Source: Bidens hawaiensis (taxonomy: Eukaryota; Streptophyta; Magnoliopsida; Asterales; Asteraceae). From it: 64,000 bases of DNA. How positions within the stretch are numbered: position 1 is the first letter of the stretch; the number at the start of each line of letters is the position of its first letter. The position numbers and the translations under genes are program-made. The notes beneath the pieces were generated by a model that was not told the DNA's origin, searched no databases, and saw only the letters and a program-made list of their open reading frames with translations. Below are positions 1 to 11,470 of this stretch, piece by piece. The DNA is taken from contig JAIQDT010009204.1 in NCBI GenBank assembly GCA_021521415.1, positions 18,830 to 82,829 on the forward strand, given 5' to 3'.

Positions 1-1
1 A

Positions 2-1100
2 CAAATTGCCCAACAATTATCTGAAAGACCACTTGGCACTCTTCCAAGCAATACAATCACCAACCCGAATGCAACAGCCAACGCTGTTACACTCAGAAGC
101 GGTACAACCACTGTTGTCTCACCAACTTCGGAACCAGTTATGGAAAAGGAGTCTCCTGATGAAACACGGGAAATACTGACCCTAACGGGCACCGTACATC
201 CCAAGGAGCCAATCCGAACTTATGTTCCCCCTATTCCATACCCAGGAAGGCTGAAGCAGGAACGATTGGAAGCTCAATACGGGAAGTTTTTGGAACTCTT
301 CAAACAACTCCATATCAACATCCCTTTTGTCGAAGCCATCGCTCAAATGCCAAAATATGCCAAGTTTCTCAAAGAAGTGCTGACAAACAAAAGGAAGTTG
401 GAGCAACTCTCACATGTCACCCTAAGTGAAGAATGTTCAGCAGCCCTCCAAAGCAAGCTGCCAACAAAAATGACCGATCCAGGGAGTTTTACTATCCCTT
501 GTCTTATAGCAAATTTGTCTGTTAGCAATGCCCTGGCTGGCCTAGGAGCTAGTATTAATTAAATGTCTTATGCGTTTTTGCAAAACTAGGGATAGGAGAA
601 CCAAAGCCCACCCGCGTGAGCATTCAATTAGCTGACTGATCTGTTAAATATCTCGGGGCATTGTTGAAAACATTCTTATCAAAATTGATAAATTTGTTTT
701 CCCAGTAGATTTTGTGATTCTAGACATGGAGGAAGACAAAAGTATACCTCTGATTTTAGGAAGACCCATTTTAGCCACCGCAAAGGCTATTATTGATGTT
801 TGCACCGGCAATCTCACTCTCAGGGTCAATGAAGAGACAATCACTTTTGACATAGGAAAATATATGCAATATCCGCAAAAGCACGATGACACATTATACT
901 GTGCTGACATCATAGATTCCATCGTAAGTTGCTATATGCGAGATTCCTCTATTAATACACCACTAGAAACACAAGTCTTAGACAAAACACTCAACATACC
1001 CATGTTAGAGAACGAAAATTTCAACGATAATCAGGAAGCATCAGAAGTAGTATGTGAAATCACCGAATGTAATGAAAAATCAAAACCATCAATCGAAGAA
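2..1100 (+). pseudogene. Athila-like Ty3 gag end and protease, broken, first part
   Basis: This is the end of gag and the aspartic protease of a Ty3 (gypsy) retrotransposon. The frame is open from the window edge to a stop at 560-562. It contains the gag-end motif NAVTLRSG near base 90 and the conserved LHINIPFVEAIAQMP block near 310-350 that precedes the protease in Athila/Tat elements. The protease active-site region reads GLGASIN at 540-560, where family members normally have an Asp; here it is Gly. A stop follows at once, then at least two frame changes before the protease resumes at about 714-1100 with IPLILGRPILATAKA and a typical C-terminal flap region. The copy is therefore non-functional. 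The reading frame is interrupted at 1100 by a solo LTR and resumes after 3760 in frame. The 5' LTR and most of gag lie outside the window. Confidence 0.9.
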
Positions 1101-3755
1101 TGTGACAATCGTCAATTTCAGGTTAACTCCGTTAACTCAACTCCGTCAATTCAAACTTAAGATCACTAAATCTATAACGCACACTTCATTACATTTAAAC
1201 TAGGGTTTAAATGACGCTTAACACTTACTACATGTGTAGTCTTTCGGGATTTGCACCGAAACGCAAACGAGTTGACACAAACGATTGATGAATACACGAA
1301 AAACGTCAAAACAGTAATTATGTGATAATTATGTGTTAGACTTATGTGTTACGTGATAACATGGTTATGAACATTAACTCAAGATGTAAACTAGTTAGTT
1401 AAGTTAGAAAAACAACAATTGAAAGTAGAGGGACTTGAGTGTAACTTGTTGTGTTTATAAATAGATCATTAACAAGTAAACCCTAACTATTATTATTATT
1501 ATCCCAACCCCGATCGGAACTCTCCCACCCCAAACCCTTGGCTGCCGTCGACTTTAACACACACATACATCAAGAAATCAAGCTTGTGATTGAAGAACTA
1601 GGTGCTAGGAAGGTATAATTGATCATCCTATACATCTTTACTACTTGATTTTGATGTTTGTTGGGTTAATAACAAACCCTAGCAGCCGATTTCATGTATA
1701 CATGTAATCAATATGATTGTTGTTGATTGAGTAATGATTTGATAAGTAGAATTGATATTGTAACATGTTGATTGTTGGGTCTTTGATTTGAGTTCAAATA
1801 AAAACCCTAATCTTGTAAGTAATGTGTAATTTATGTGCATGGATGGTGTTTATGGAGTCTAGAGGGTTATATGAATGCATGATAGTTCATAGATTGTTAA
1901 TATGTTGAGTTTGGATACAAACAGTTTCTGGACAGAATGTGTTATTGATGTTTAAATGACTATAACGAAGTGTAAAGATGAAAATTGGTTGAGGTTATTG
2001 GTACTACAGTAAACTAGGTTGAGTATAGTTTCTATAGAGTATAAATTTGTAATTTTTGGACAACTAAAGGTTAACTTTTATGATTTTACAAAAACATTGT
2101 GCAAAGCTGAGCTGTTAGACCTGCTGTTAGGTTGTGTTGTAAATGTTATATCTCATGAACTACGAGACCAATTGGGTTGGTTCCACTTCTGGAAGTTGAC
2201 TTATTGAGTTAGGAACTTAACCCAAGTGGTCTTGCATTTATTGGATTTTTCGTTTAACGGGAATTGCAAATAACATTCTGTTGCGCATGAATTTGACTGT
2301 TATGAGTTTGCTGTAATGATTTGAAGATTGTGAGAAAACTAATTGAGATGCTATGATCGGTGATGATTTTTAATAAAAATATAATTAAATATGTTCTGGA
2401 AACCTAAGACATATGTGCTTCTGTGATGATTTTTGGTAAATTAATTGAGATGCTATGATCGGTGAAATAGTACAATCTTTCTAGTAGGATTTCTGTCTCG
2501 GTGAAATTAGCTGCTGAGTTGTGTAAAAATGCATGAAACATGATACTTGCTATATAACTGTTGTGTTTTGACCAAAATACCCTTGCGGAGAATAATTGCT
2601 AATTGATTGCCATGATTTGACCAAATTGCCCTCATGGGGAATAATGGCTAGTTAATTGTTATTTGTTGACCAAAATGCCCTTAAGGGGAATAATTGATAG
2701 TGATGTACTTTATGAATACATGACGCGTATATGATTGCTTACACATGTAATGTGTCACAAAAACACTTGTTAAAGTCACACACGATTCACAAATGAAACA
2801 CGAAACATGTTATGTGCATAGGTATTATGTGCCGGGTCTAGAGACTCGATAATATTCCGACACTTAGAAAAATCTCTTTATTGTTTTAGAACGCTAGAGA
2901 GAGTTTTTCGGTGACGCGCATCTTGGTGATTTAATTTGGGAAATTCTTCGCAAACAGTGAGTTTCACTTTCCCCTCTTTAAACTATTTTCAAACGCTTTT
3001 CACTTTGGGGAGATAACATACTTCACAACGCATTTAAGATTTTGTTATAAATTATATATCACTTGTAAAGGCTAAGTGGCAAACGAAACATTTGAAGTCC
3101 TACACATCGAACCGGTTAATATTTTGAATAGCGAGTCACTGTTGAGTAGTACTACTGGGTTTGACAAACCCCACCCAACGCTAAACTCGACTGGAGGTCG
3201 AGCGGGTGTAATTTTGGCTAACACGTACCATGGTCTGGAGGACCTGGTGACAAGGCACTTAATAAACGAGTCAGCTTCGGTGTCAAACACTTAGTAATAC
3301 TTGTTGTATAGACTAGCTACCTATCGATATATAATTGACATAACACTATCTGGTAACGCAAAACGCTGTAACGCAAAACGCTGTAACGCAAAACGCTGTA
3401 ACGCTGAACGCAAACGCTGAACGCAAACGCTGAACGCTTTATTTTTATTTAAACTTGTGAACTCACCAACCTTGTGTTGACACTATTAGTATGTTATTCT
3501 CAGGTAGCCGAGGCGGGCGCGCGGTTTAGGAACATGCATTGCTTGATAAACTTTTAACTATGCAAACTTACTTTTAACTGTTATCATTGGTTTTAAATCG
3601 TCCTGCGTGACGTAACATTGTTTCTATGGTTTTACGCTTCCGCACTTATTTTCATTTAAACGTTTTTATGGTTTGATTATAACTAATGATTCCGATCCTG
3701 TTAGTTCACACCCTCTGACGGTAAAACTCCGTTAGTAGATTTTGAGGGTGTGACA
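1101..3755 (+). mobile_element. Solo LTR (2,655 bp) nested in the Athila-like pol
   Basis: The segment starts TGTGACAATC and ends GGGTGTGACA, and is flanked by a perfect 5-bp target duplication AAGAA at 1096-1100 and 3756-3760. No internal coding region is present, so it is a solo LTR left by LTR-LTR recombination. Removing it with one AAGAA copy restores continuity of the host pol frame, which confirms the borders. A TATA box (TATAAATAG) lies at 1456-1464, followed by a C-rich leader, giving the + orientation. LTR length and TGTGACA ends fit a Ty3 chromovirus of Tekay type, but no coding sequence supports that assignment. It shares the TGTGACA ends with the solo LTR at 26938-29107. It contains direct repeats: AATTGAGATGCTATGATCGG twice near 2340 and 2445, a TTGACCAAAATGCCCTTAAG-like unit three times at about 2568-2700, and a short array at 3353-3437. 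Confidence 0.93.
3353..3437 (+). repeat. Short tandem repeat in the solo LTR, units GTAACGCAAAACGCT and GAACGCAAACGCT
   Basis: A 15-bp unit is repeated about three to four times and then shortens to a 13-bp unit repeated about three times, all built on ACGC. It is internal to the solo LTR and downstream of its TATA box, so it is probably LTR length variation rather than a separate element. Confidence 0.85.
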
Positions 3756-6739
3756 AAGAACCACCAGCCTTAGAGTTAAAAGAACTACCGAAACATCTCG
3801 AATACGCCTTTCTAGAAAAAGACTCTCAACTCTCAGTAATTATTTCTTCTCACCTTTCTAAAGAAGAGAAAGAAGAACTTCTTAAGGTTCTCAAGAACCA
3901 TAAGAAGGCCATCGCATGGAAGATCATGGATATCAAGGGTATCAGTCCCTCCTTTTGTACTCACAAAATTCTCATTGAGGAAGAATACAAACCCGTGGTC
4001 CAACATCAAAGACGTCTCAATCCCAACATGCAAGATGTGGTGAAGACGGAAGTAATCAAAGTAATTGATGCTGGATTAATCTACCCAATCTCATATTCAC
4101 CTTGGGTTAGTCCCGTTCAAGTAGTACCCAAGAAGGGGGGAATGACGGTCGTAATGAACGAAAAGGATGAGCTAATACCAATGAGAACCATCACAGGCTG
4201 GCGAGTTTGCATTGACTACCGGAAACTTAATGACGCCACAAGAAAATATCATTTTCCACTTCCTTTCATCGATCAAATGCTTGAGCGATTATCTGGAAAA
4301 ATATTCTACTGTTTTCTTGACGGATTTTCCGGATATTTCCAAATTCCCATTTCTCCTGAAGATCAGGAGAAAACCACCTTTGCATGTCCATACGGAACCT
4401 TCGTCTACCGAAGAATGCCATTTGGATTATGTAATGCTCCAGCCAAATTCCAACGTTGTATGGTGGCCATCTTTCATGAAATGATCGAAAACTCTATGGA
4501 AGTTTTCATGGACGACTTCTCAGTCTTTGGAGATTCCTTCGATCATTGTTTGAAAAACCTAGACAAAATGTTAACCAGATGTGAAGAAGTAAATTTAGTA
4601 CTCAACTTATGGTCAGAGAAGGCATTGTTCTCGGTCACAAGATATCCCAAGACGGATTAGAGGTTGATAGAGCCAAAATACTATCTCTAAACTTCCACAC
4701 CCAACATCAGTAAAAGTCATTAGAAGTTTTCTAGGTCACGCAGGATTCTACCGACGTTTCATAAAGGATTTTTCCAAAATTGCCAGACCTGTGACCAAAC
4801 TTCTGGAAAAAGACGTACCATTCGTCTTCTCTGATGAATGTGTTGAATCATTCAACATATTAAAAGACAAACTTGTCAACGCACCAATCATGACTACACC
4901 CGATTGGACCCTTCCATTCTAAATCATGTGCGATGCAAGTGACTTTGCAGTTGGAGCTGTACTCGGACAACGCAAAGAAAAACACTTTCACCCAATTTAC
5001 TATGCCAGTAAAACTCTGAACGATGCACAAGAAAATTACACCACAACAGAAAAAGAGTTATTAGCAGTAGTTTTTGCTTTTGAAAAATTTAGATCCTACC
5101 TAGTTCTTTCCAAAACAATAGTCTACACCGACCATACCGCAATATGTTACCTCTTCAACAAACAAGATGCCAAACCCCGACTTATCCGATGGATCCTACT
5201 ACTCCAAGAATTCGACATAGAAGTTAAAGACAAAAGGGGAGCAGAGAATGTCGCCGCATACCACCTTTCACGCTTAGAATGCCCAGGTCCAGAAGAGCTT
5301 CACAAAGAAATTATCAACGATAATTTCCCAAATGAAATTCTCATGCGCATTCATGCCGTCATAGAAGAGAGAGATGAAAGTCCTTGGTATGCCGACTTCG
5401 CAAATTACCTAGCTTGTAGAATCCTAACAAAAGGACTTACTCATCAATAGCGGAAGAAATTCTTCTCCGACCTTAAGTTTTACTTATGGGAAGATCCATA
5501 CTTGTTTAGGATAGGCGCTGATCAAGTTATTCGTAGGTGCGTAGCAGGAAAGGAAGCCTTAGATATTCTCAAACACTGCCATGAATGACCTACTGGTGGG
5601 CACCACAGTACTGCCACTACGGTCAGGAAAGTGTTTGATGCGGGATTTTTCTGGCCCACCATATATAAAGATACACATACTTTGATCCAAGCATGCGATG
5701 CTTGTCAATGATTCGAGAACATCTCATCCAAAAATGAGATGGCTAAAATGGGCATTCAAATTTGTTAAATCTTTGATGTATGGGGAATAGATTTCATGGG
5801 CCCATTTCCTAACTCATTTGGAAATAAATACATCCTTGTAGCAGTCGATTACGTATCTAAATGGGTTTAGGCACAAGCCCTTCCCACTAACGATGCTCGA
5901 GTAGTAGTACGATTTATGAAAAGGTTATTTTCACGATTGGCACTCCAAAGGCCCTAATCAGCGACAGAGGTACCCACTTTTATAACGCTCTGATGAACAA
6001 AGTCTTAGCACGATATGGGGTTCACCACCGACTGGAAACACCATATCACCCTCAAACTAGTGGGGAGGTCTCAAATAGAGGAATTAAAAGGATTTTAGAA
6101 AGTACTATAGGAATGAATCGCAAGAATTGGGTGGAAAAGTTAGATGACGCCTTGTGGGCCCTTAGGACGGCTTATAAAAGCCCCATAGGAACAACACCCT
6201 TCAAACTCGTTTACGGGAAAGCATGTCATCTACCAGTAGAATTAAAACACAAAGCCTACTGGGCTCTCAGAGTAGTAAACTTTGATCTAAAGTCCGCCCG
6301 CATGTCATCTACCAGTAGAATTAAAACACAAAGCCTACTGGGCTCTCAGAGCAGTAAACTTTGATCTAAAGTCAGCCGGCGAAAACCAGGAAGATCAAAT
6401 TCGTGAGCTCGAGGAACTAAGAACATTTGCCTATGAAAATTCCTGGTCTTACAAGGAAAAGACTAAACGCCTGCACGACACCCATTTGAAACGAAACAAA
6501 AAATTTCAAACTGGCGACAGTGTACTGTTATACAACGCTCATTTATGTCTTTTTCCAGGAAAATTGAAATCTCGATGGACAGGTCCATACGTAGTTGAAT
6601 CAGTTTTGACTATGGGACAATTGAGATCTCAAATGAAAATGGCCAAAAGTTCAAAGTAAATGAACATCGATTAAATCCATATATCGATGGACCAATTGAA
6701 GAAATTTTGGAGGTATTAACCCTCCAACTCACCGAATAA
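3756..6739 (+). pseudogene. Athila-like Ty3 reverse transcriptase, RNase H and integrase, broken
   Basis: This is the second part of the interrupted pol. The RT is the best preserved part: 3926-4610 encodes WRVCIDYRKLNDAT, FPLPFIDQMLERL, the GYFQIPISPEDQEKTTF block, and the catalytic FMDD box (F replaces the usual Y, as often in Athila). A small deletion near 4605 shifts the frame, after which GIVLGHKISQDGLEVD is read in another frame. RNase H is open at 4926-5450 ([30 protein letters not shown]) after an in-frame TAA at 4921. The integrase has a zinc-binding H..H..C..C region and core at 5460-6100 with several stops (5587, 5710, 5767, 5869) and a frame change, then conserved [14 protein letters not shown] and [23 protein letters not shown] at 6030-6240. 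A 79-bp tandem duplication at 6221 shifts the frame again. The tail to 6739 carries the remnant of the C-terminal domain. Not functional. Confidence 0.93.
6221..6378 (+). repeat. 79-bp tandem duplication inside the integrase remnant
   Basis: The block beginning GCATGTCATCTACCAGTAGA at 6221 is repeated from 6300 with only a few differences (for example AGTAGT against AGCAGT). The unit is not a multiple of three, so the duplication is itself an inactivating frameshift in the integrase C-terminal region. Confidence 0.9.
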
Positions 6740-6828
6740 GAAATCAAATAAACAAAGGTCTGGCCAAGACCTTCAAAAAACAAGGCCTTGTTAAAAAAAA
6801 GAATTTTAATAAAACTAAAAAGCTAAAA

Positions 6829-7000
6829 ACACGGGGGCGTGCTTCCAAAAGCACGGTCCCGTGCCAAGAATAGCGGACCGGAATCTTCGCTCCAAAAATC
6901 TCAGTCAGACTGGTTTGTAATAGAATTGTGAGAACAAAAACATGGGCCGTGCTTCCAAAAGCATGGGGCCGTGCTTAGGTTGCTGGTTGGCTATAAAAGG
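6829..7000 (+). promoter_or_regulatory. Palindrome pair plus TATA box, module 1 of the Athila-like 3' region
   Basis: Two copies of a 35-bp unit lie at 6829-6864 and 6940-6975. Each unit has a left arm like ACGGGGGCGTGC, the spacer TTCCAAAA, and a right arm like GCACGGTCCCGTGC that is close to self-complementary. A good TATA box (CTATAAAAGG) follows at 6991-7000, and a small ORF starts at 7065. The arrangement looks like an internal promoter downstream of pol. This is an inference from layout; no transcript evidence is available. Confidence 0.6.
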
Positions 7001-7064
7001 CACCTTGTGTCATTGCATTCCTTGCACCAACCAAAACCAAACCAATAGTCTCTGAAAATTCAAC

Positions 7065-7352
7065 ATGCCAACTGAGATGAGTGAAGCAATCCCCGTTTCC
7101 CGACACCTGAGAAACGATGCCCGCCATGTTTCCAAAACCGATCTTCTCTTGAAACTTCAAGAACTTGTCAAAGAACTCACCGAAATGAATCTCCTTGCTG
7201 AGATGCGTCTCGTTCAACTCACCGAATCAGTGGAAAATATGAAAATGGAACTCCGAGACATCAATGAACAACTCCAGTTTCAAGTTCTCGGTTTCAGGTA
7301 CTTTCCATCACCAGGACCATTCGGAGGAGGAGAGCCTTTCGGGGAAATCTAG
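7065..7352 (+). CDS. Small coiled-coil ORF in the 3' region of the Athila-like element
   Basis: A 95-codon ORF starts about 65 bp downstream of the TATA box at 6991. It is rich in Leu, Glu and Lys between residues 25 and 70 (KTDLLLKLQELVKELTEMNL and ESVENMKMELRDINEQLQF), suggesting a coiled coil, and ends with a Gly/Pro-rich tail. I do not recognise a family. It sits between pol and the Athila ORF1-like block, where extra ORFs of unknown function occur in this lineage. The ATG at 7065 is chosen because it is the first after the predicted transcription start. It may be a complete short protein or the first part of a longer one. Confidence 0.5.
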   Translation: MPTEMSEAIPVSRHLRNDARHVSKTDLLLKLQELVKELTEMNLLAEMRLVQLTESVENMKMELRDINEQLQFQVLGFRYFPSPGPFGGGEPFGEI

Positions 7353-7597
7353 GAAACTTAATTTTCTGCTTTTATATGTAAACCGGTGTGTTACGCACAA
7401 TGTGTTAGGATTTCGGGCTTAACCCGGATATTTTCTTATTTTTAGGAAAACCGGGCTTATCCCGTATTTGTCTTAGGACCTTTTAATTTTACTGAAAAGT
7501 AATTTTTAGATGACCAAATTCCTAAATTATCATACTAAACGTCATTCTAAGAATTCCAACTCTCGCATCCTGCTAAGAAAATTACCCGTGACAAAAA

Positions 7598-7768
7598 GCA
7601 TGGGTCGTGCTTCCCTAAGCACGAGGCCGTGGTCACCCCAGAATCTTTAGCATGATATGCGCTGACTTTGTACAATTCTCTGACTCAGAAACATTTATTC
7701 CCCTAGAAGCACGGGGCCGTGTTTTTGGAAGCACGATGTCGTGTTCAACTTTACAGTCTCTATATAAT
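7598..7768 (+). promoter_or_regulatory. Palindrome pair plus TATA box, module 2
   Basis: The same 35-bp palindromic unit occurs at 7598-7632 (spacer TTCCCTAA) and 7709-7743, where the spacer is inverted to TTTTTGGAA. A TATA box (TATATAATG) lies at 7761-7769 and the next ORF starts at 7822. The layout repeats module 1 at 6829-7000. The stretch 7353-7597 between them shows no gene. Confidence 0.58.
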
Positions 7769-7821
7769 GCTTGCATAAACTCACTATTCCATTCACACCA
7801 AAAAAAAACAACATTACTGAA

Positions 7822-8163
7822 ATGGAAGGCAAGAAGGTTGAATGGAGGCCAGTGAGGAAAGGCAAGCAACATGAATCCTCCTCATACCTTGAGGGGGAGG
7901 TCATGAGGCTCCAATGCATCATAAGAGATCAAGTTGAAAGCAACATTCAAACCGAAGCTCGCGTAGTCGAATTAATTAACAAAGTTGACCTGCTTAGGTT
8001 CTTAAACTTCCATGTTGTGGATGGCCACCACAAAGATGTGGCTTCCAAGCTCAACTTTCTCAACTGAGAAATCGCTAAGCTCTAAAAAATGCTTGACGAG
8101 CTCTTGGAAGCCAAACGAGCACCACCACAGATCCAAGACTTGTTCGGAAATGGTGGTCGTTGA
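7822..8163 (+). pseudogene. Second small coiled-coil ORF, with two internal stops
   Basis: The ATG at 7822 opens 81 codons (MEGKKVEWRPVRKGKQHESS...) ending at a TGA at 8065-8067. The same frame continues with coiled-coil-like sequence (KMLDELLEAKRAPP) through one more stop to a TGA at 8161-8163, so the original protein was probably about 113 residues. The middle part (EGEVMRLQCIIRDQVESN) is helical. No family recognised. It resembles the 7065-7352 ORF in size, charge and position behind a palindrome-TATA module, so the two may be diverged duplicates, though I see no clear residue-level match. Confidence 0.45.
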
Positions 8164-8397
8164 AGTCCCGACTTTGTTTCGCGTTGAAGTTGCTACCGCT
8201 AGTGTTGTGTTTTAGAATCTAGGATTGTTGTTGTACCTTTCATTTCTATTATGTTTAACCGTGCTTTTATGTTTTATGTTTAATGAAATTTAGGACTTTT
8301 AATTACTATCTTAAACTAACCCGCAAATAAAATCAACTAAAAACGAACCAGCTCGACAAATAAACAAAAATCAAAAGAAATACTGTCTGCACCATGC

Positions 8398-8986
8398 AGC
8401 ACGGTACCGTGCTTCCAAAAGCACGGGGCCGTGCTTTTTAACCCAGAACAGTTACGATTTTAAAACATAAAATAACTTTTCCCAAACATTAACCCTAACA
8501 ACCACTTCGTTTCCGGACAATAAACCGCCGACCAACCCTAATTTTACTAATTCCTTCATCGATTCTTCAATCTCGAACTAAAGGTATGTTAATTTAACAA
8601 TTGTTTTGTTAAAATTCATCATTCTAGGTCTAGTTTAACCCTAAAATCTCTCGAAATGACCAAATCAGATCTAAACCCGAAATTAATATGGGTTATTCTA
8701 CTAGTATAGGATGAATGGATTATTGAAGTTTGATTGTTACGATTTAATTGAAAGAAACAATTCGGGTTTTGGATCTTGACATAAATATCCAACAAACTAA
8801 TAAAACCCAATTGTTATAACCGGTTGGAAATGAGGGTTCGAGTCTGAGTAGGGTAGAAATTAGTATTAAAAACACGAGCCGTGCCCAAAACAACACGAAT
8901 CGTGGTCAACCAAAAGTTAAAATCAAAAGAAACTAAGCAGTAGAAACAGCACGGTACCGTGCTTTTGGAAGCACACCGCCGTGCTT
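8398..8986 (+). promoter_or_regulatory. Palindromic units of module 3 and a predicted leader intron
   Basis: Palindromic units lie at 8398-8435 (left arm GCACGGTACCGTGC is a perfect 14-bp palindrome), 8871-8906 (diverged) and 8949-8986 (again the perfect 14-bp arm, spacer TTTTGGAA). A strong donor (AAAG|GTATGT) sits at 8583/8584 and a strong acceptor (AAATTGCAG) ends at 9051, directly before the ATG at 9052. This predicts a leader intron 8584-9051 that contains the last two palindromic units. A convincing TATA box upstream of the donor was not found. Confidence 0.5.
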
Positions 8987-9051
8987 TGTTCTCTGTTCCA
9001 GCAAATTGAAAATTTTTAATAAAATTAGACTAATTTGGGTGTAAATTGCAG

Positions 9052-10088
9052 ATGGCCGAGTATGGAGATGATATTCATGCATTTCTAGTATTCACCGGAC
9101 GTGATGCAAGAAACAGAAGGGCCCAGGCAAGATTAACTTATCTTAACCGAAGACATCCAGAAGCCAACTTCTATGCATGCGAACACACTCTGAGACACGT
9201 CAACCAATGGTACCGTTACGAGAACATTGTGAGAGGACCATGGAGACGGGTTCTGGATCAAAGGGGAGAGGCGGTAACGGAGCTAACAAAAGAGTTTTTA
9301 GCTTGTTTCCAAATTAAGACCAAGAAACCGGATATGTGGGATGAGGACGCCATTGAGTTTAGATGTGGGGGGAATGGCACACAACTTCTGTCACCCAACT
9401 GGGAATCGATTTGGGAATTTATACGAAGGAAGAAACGGACCAAGAAATCTGGACCAGAGCAGAGATAGCATTTGAGGATGAAGACAGTAATTAAATTATA
9501 GAGGTTGGGAATACACGAGTACGAGCATGGAAACTGCTAGGCTTCGAGGATGAAACGAACCACGCAAACAGTTCGAGAAGCACCGCCTTATGAGATCCAC
9601 TCATGAGATATATTCACCGACTATTAAGCCAGACAGCAACAGCACGTACAAAAAATAAAGGAGTGGTGAATTTACAGGATTTGTGGGCACTTTACTGCAT
9701 AAGAAATAGAACTGCTTGCAATATTACTTATCTTTTCTGTCAACTTTTCAGAACAAATGCAACTGTTGAGAGCCCGAATACCCCAATCTTCGAAGCTTAT
9801 CGTGCATGGATGTACAAGCTTTACGAAGCTTATCGTGTGGACAGGGAAGGAACATAAAGCCCGAAACCCATGCCTCTCAACCTCAGTCTTTGTAGCAAAA
9901 TGAAGATAGCACAAGTTTTTAGTTTAAGGCCAGAGATTTGGAGGTTCGTCGATAGCCGAGGCCACATTTGGGATCCAGAAAGCCAGTTGGAGATGGTAAT
10001 GGAGGACGGACGAAAGGATAAAATGGAAGCACAGATAGAAGCTGAATGCGCACAAACAAGGATTCATAAACCATCCACGGGGAAATGA
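9052..10088 (+). pseudogene. Athila ORF1-like protein remnant (PF03078-type), broken
   Basis: The first block (9052-9468, 138 codons from the ATG) encodes MAEYGDDIHAFLVFTGRDAR and later RYENIVRGPWRRVLDQRG. After a stop and frame changes, 9597-9857 encodes RYIHRLLSQTATARTKNKGV, DLWALYCIRNRTACNITYLF and EAYRAWMYKLYEAYR; a further fragment lies at 9870-10088. The order 'RYIHRLL ... DLWALYCI ... CNITYLF' matches my recollection of the ATHILA ORF-1 family, a protein of unknown function encoded in plant Athila elements. The ATG directly follows a predicted splice acceptor. Stops and frameshifts between the blocks make it a pseudogene. An HMM search with PF03078 would confirm or refute the assignment. 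Confidence 0.6.
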
Positions 10089-10880
10089 TGACTGGCGGCA
10101 CTGGTAGGTCGGGCATGGGCATGGGTTGGTAGTAATTTATGACATTATTATGTATGTTTAAAATAATTTACTTTCTGTCGTACTTTTTTGTTTGTTTATT
10201 TGTTGGTTTGGATACTTTTATGGCCATGGGTGCTAAAGACATTATGGTAGGAACTAATTTAGCCCGATAGGGCAAGGGATGGATGATTTCATACCCAAAT
10301 TTCAACAGCTTATGCTTAGTTGTTTGTGGTTGTTTGCAGTTTTATATTATACATGTACAAAAACAGGAAAACGGACGATAAACAGGGGACGCTTTGTCGA
10401 AATTTCGTTAACCCATAGGGAAGTAACTCTCCATTTTAACCCATAATACTCAATTAGATTTTTTATCTTTTTATGAATCTTTTCACATTTAGGACAATGT
10501 GAGATTCAAGTGTTGGGAGGGGAATTACTTGACCAATTGTTTGTTTAAATACTTATAAAAAATTCTCTAAATCAACAAATATTTTTGCAGCAAACAAAGA
10601 TTATTTTAAAACCTAAAGAGAAATCCAAGAAAAATTTTTCGCAAATAACCGATCATTACTAAAGGAAAGTGAAAAAGTAAAAAGAAGTTTTGTAATATTG
10701 AGAATAAAAATATGCAAAATATGGCGTTAATACCCAATTTCTCCGTTACTATGAGAAAAACCTCATGCCATATAAATATTTTTCGGAAGCTTTGAGTGAG
10801 TCATAAGTTTCTTATGATTTAGAACTTGTCGCACTTATTCATTTCAACACCGCACGAAGCGTTGTATAAGGAAGAAGGTA
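10089..10880. other. Non-coding 3' part of the Athila-like element with a polypurine-tract-like motif
   Basis: No ORF is seen. At 10491-10523 the sequence AGGACAATGTGAGATTCAAG followed by TGTTGGGAGGGG resembles the conserved 'GAGGACAATG...AAGTTTGGGGG' block that lies downstream of the coding part in Athila elements and includes a polypurine tract. A second, similar motif occurs at 11931-11961, so there are two candidate tracts. Confidence 0.5.
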
Positions 10881-11417
10881 ATGTTGTCACAATTCCATCG
10901 AACCATTTGCCAAATTACAAAACCCAAAAACCTTATCACTTTATCCATCTCACCGGTAAAATACAACACTGGTCTTTTACCGGCAGACCCTAAAGAACTG
11001 GAAATGCATTCTTTCGATTTCAATTTCCTTTGCTGCATACACTTCACAAAACCTAGACTGCCTCCAGAACTTAGGGAGAGAATCTTTCTCTTTAGCAATG
11101 AGGTGAGGAAAAAGTGGCGCCAAGACGAACAAAGGCCACCATTTTGTGGAATTTCCAAAAACGCAATGAAGAGAAGAGCAAGAAGATACGAACGATGCTT
11201 AGGTTGCGGAAACTGGTCCCACGAAGGAAGATGTAGAAAAAGTCAAACTCAGTCTCAGCATGAATATACCGAACTAATGAAGATGGGGGCTATTAGGCTC
11301 AAAGCCGAACGATCCATTAGAATTGGAAGTTATGTTCAGAACAGGATTGAGGAAGAACTAATCCACATCCTCGATAAAACTGGTCTTGACGATCTGACCT
11401 TAAAAGAGTCATTAGGT

Positions 11418-11470
<53 letters not shown>

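Noticed and set aside
3353..3437. Regular short repeats resembling a CRISPR array
   Set aside because: Units are contiguous with no spacers and lie in a plant solo LTR; simple tandem repeat.
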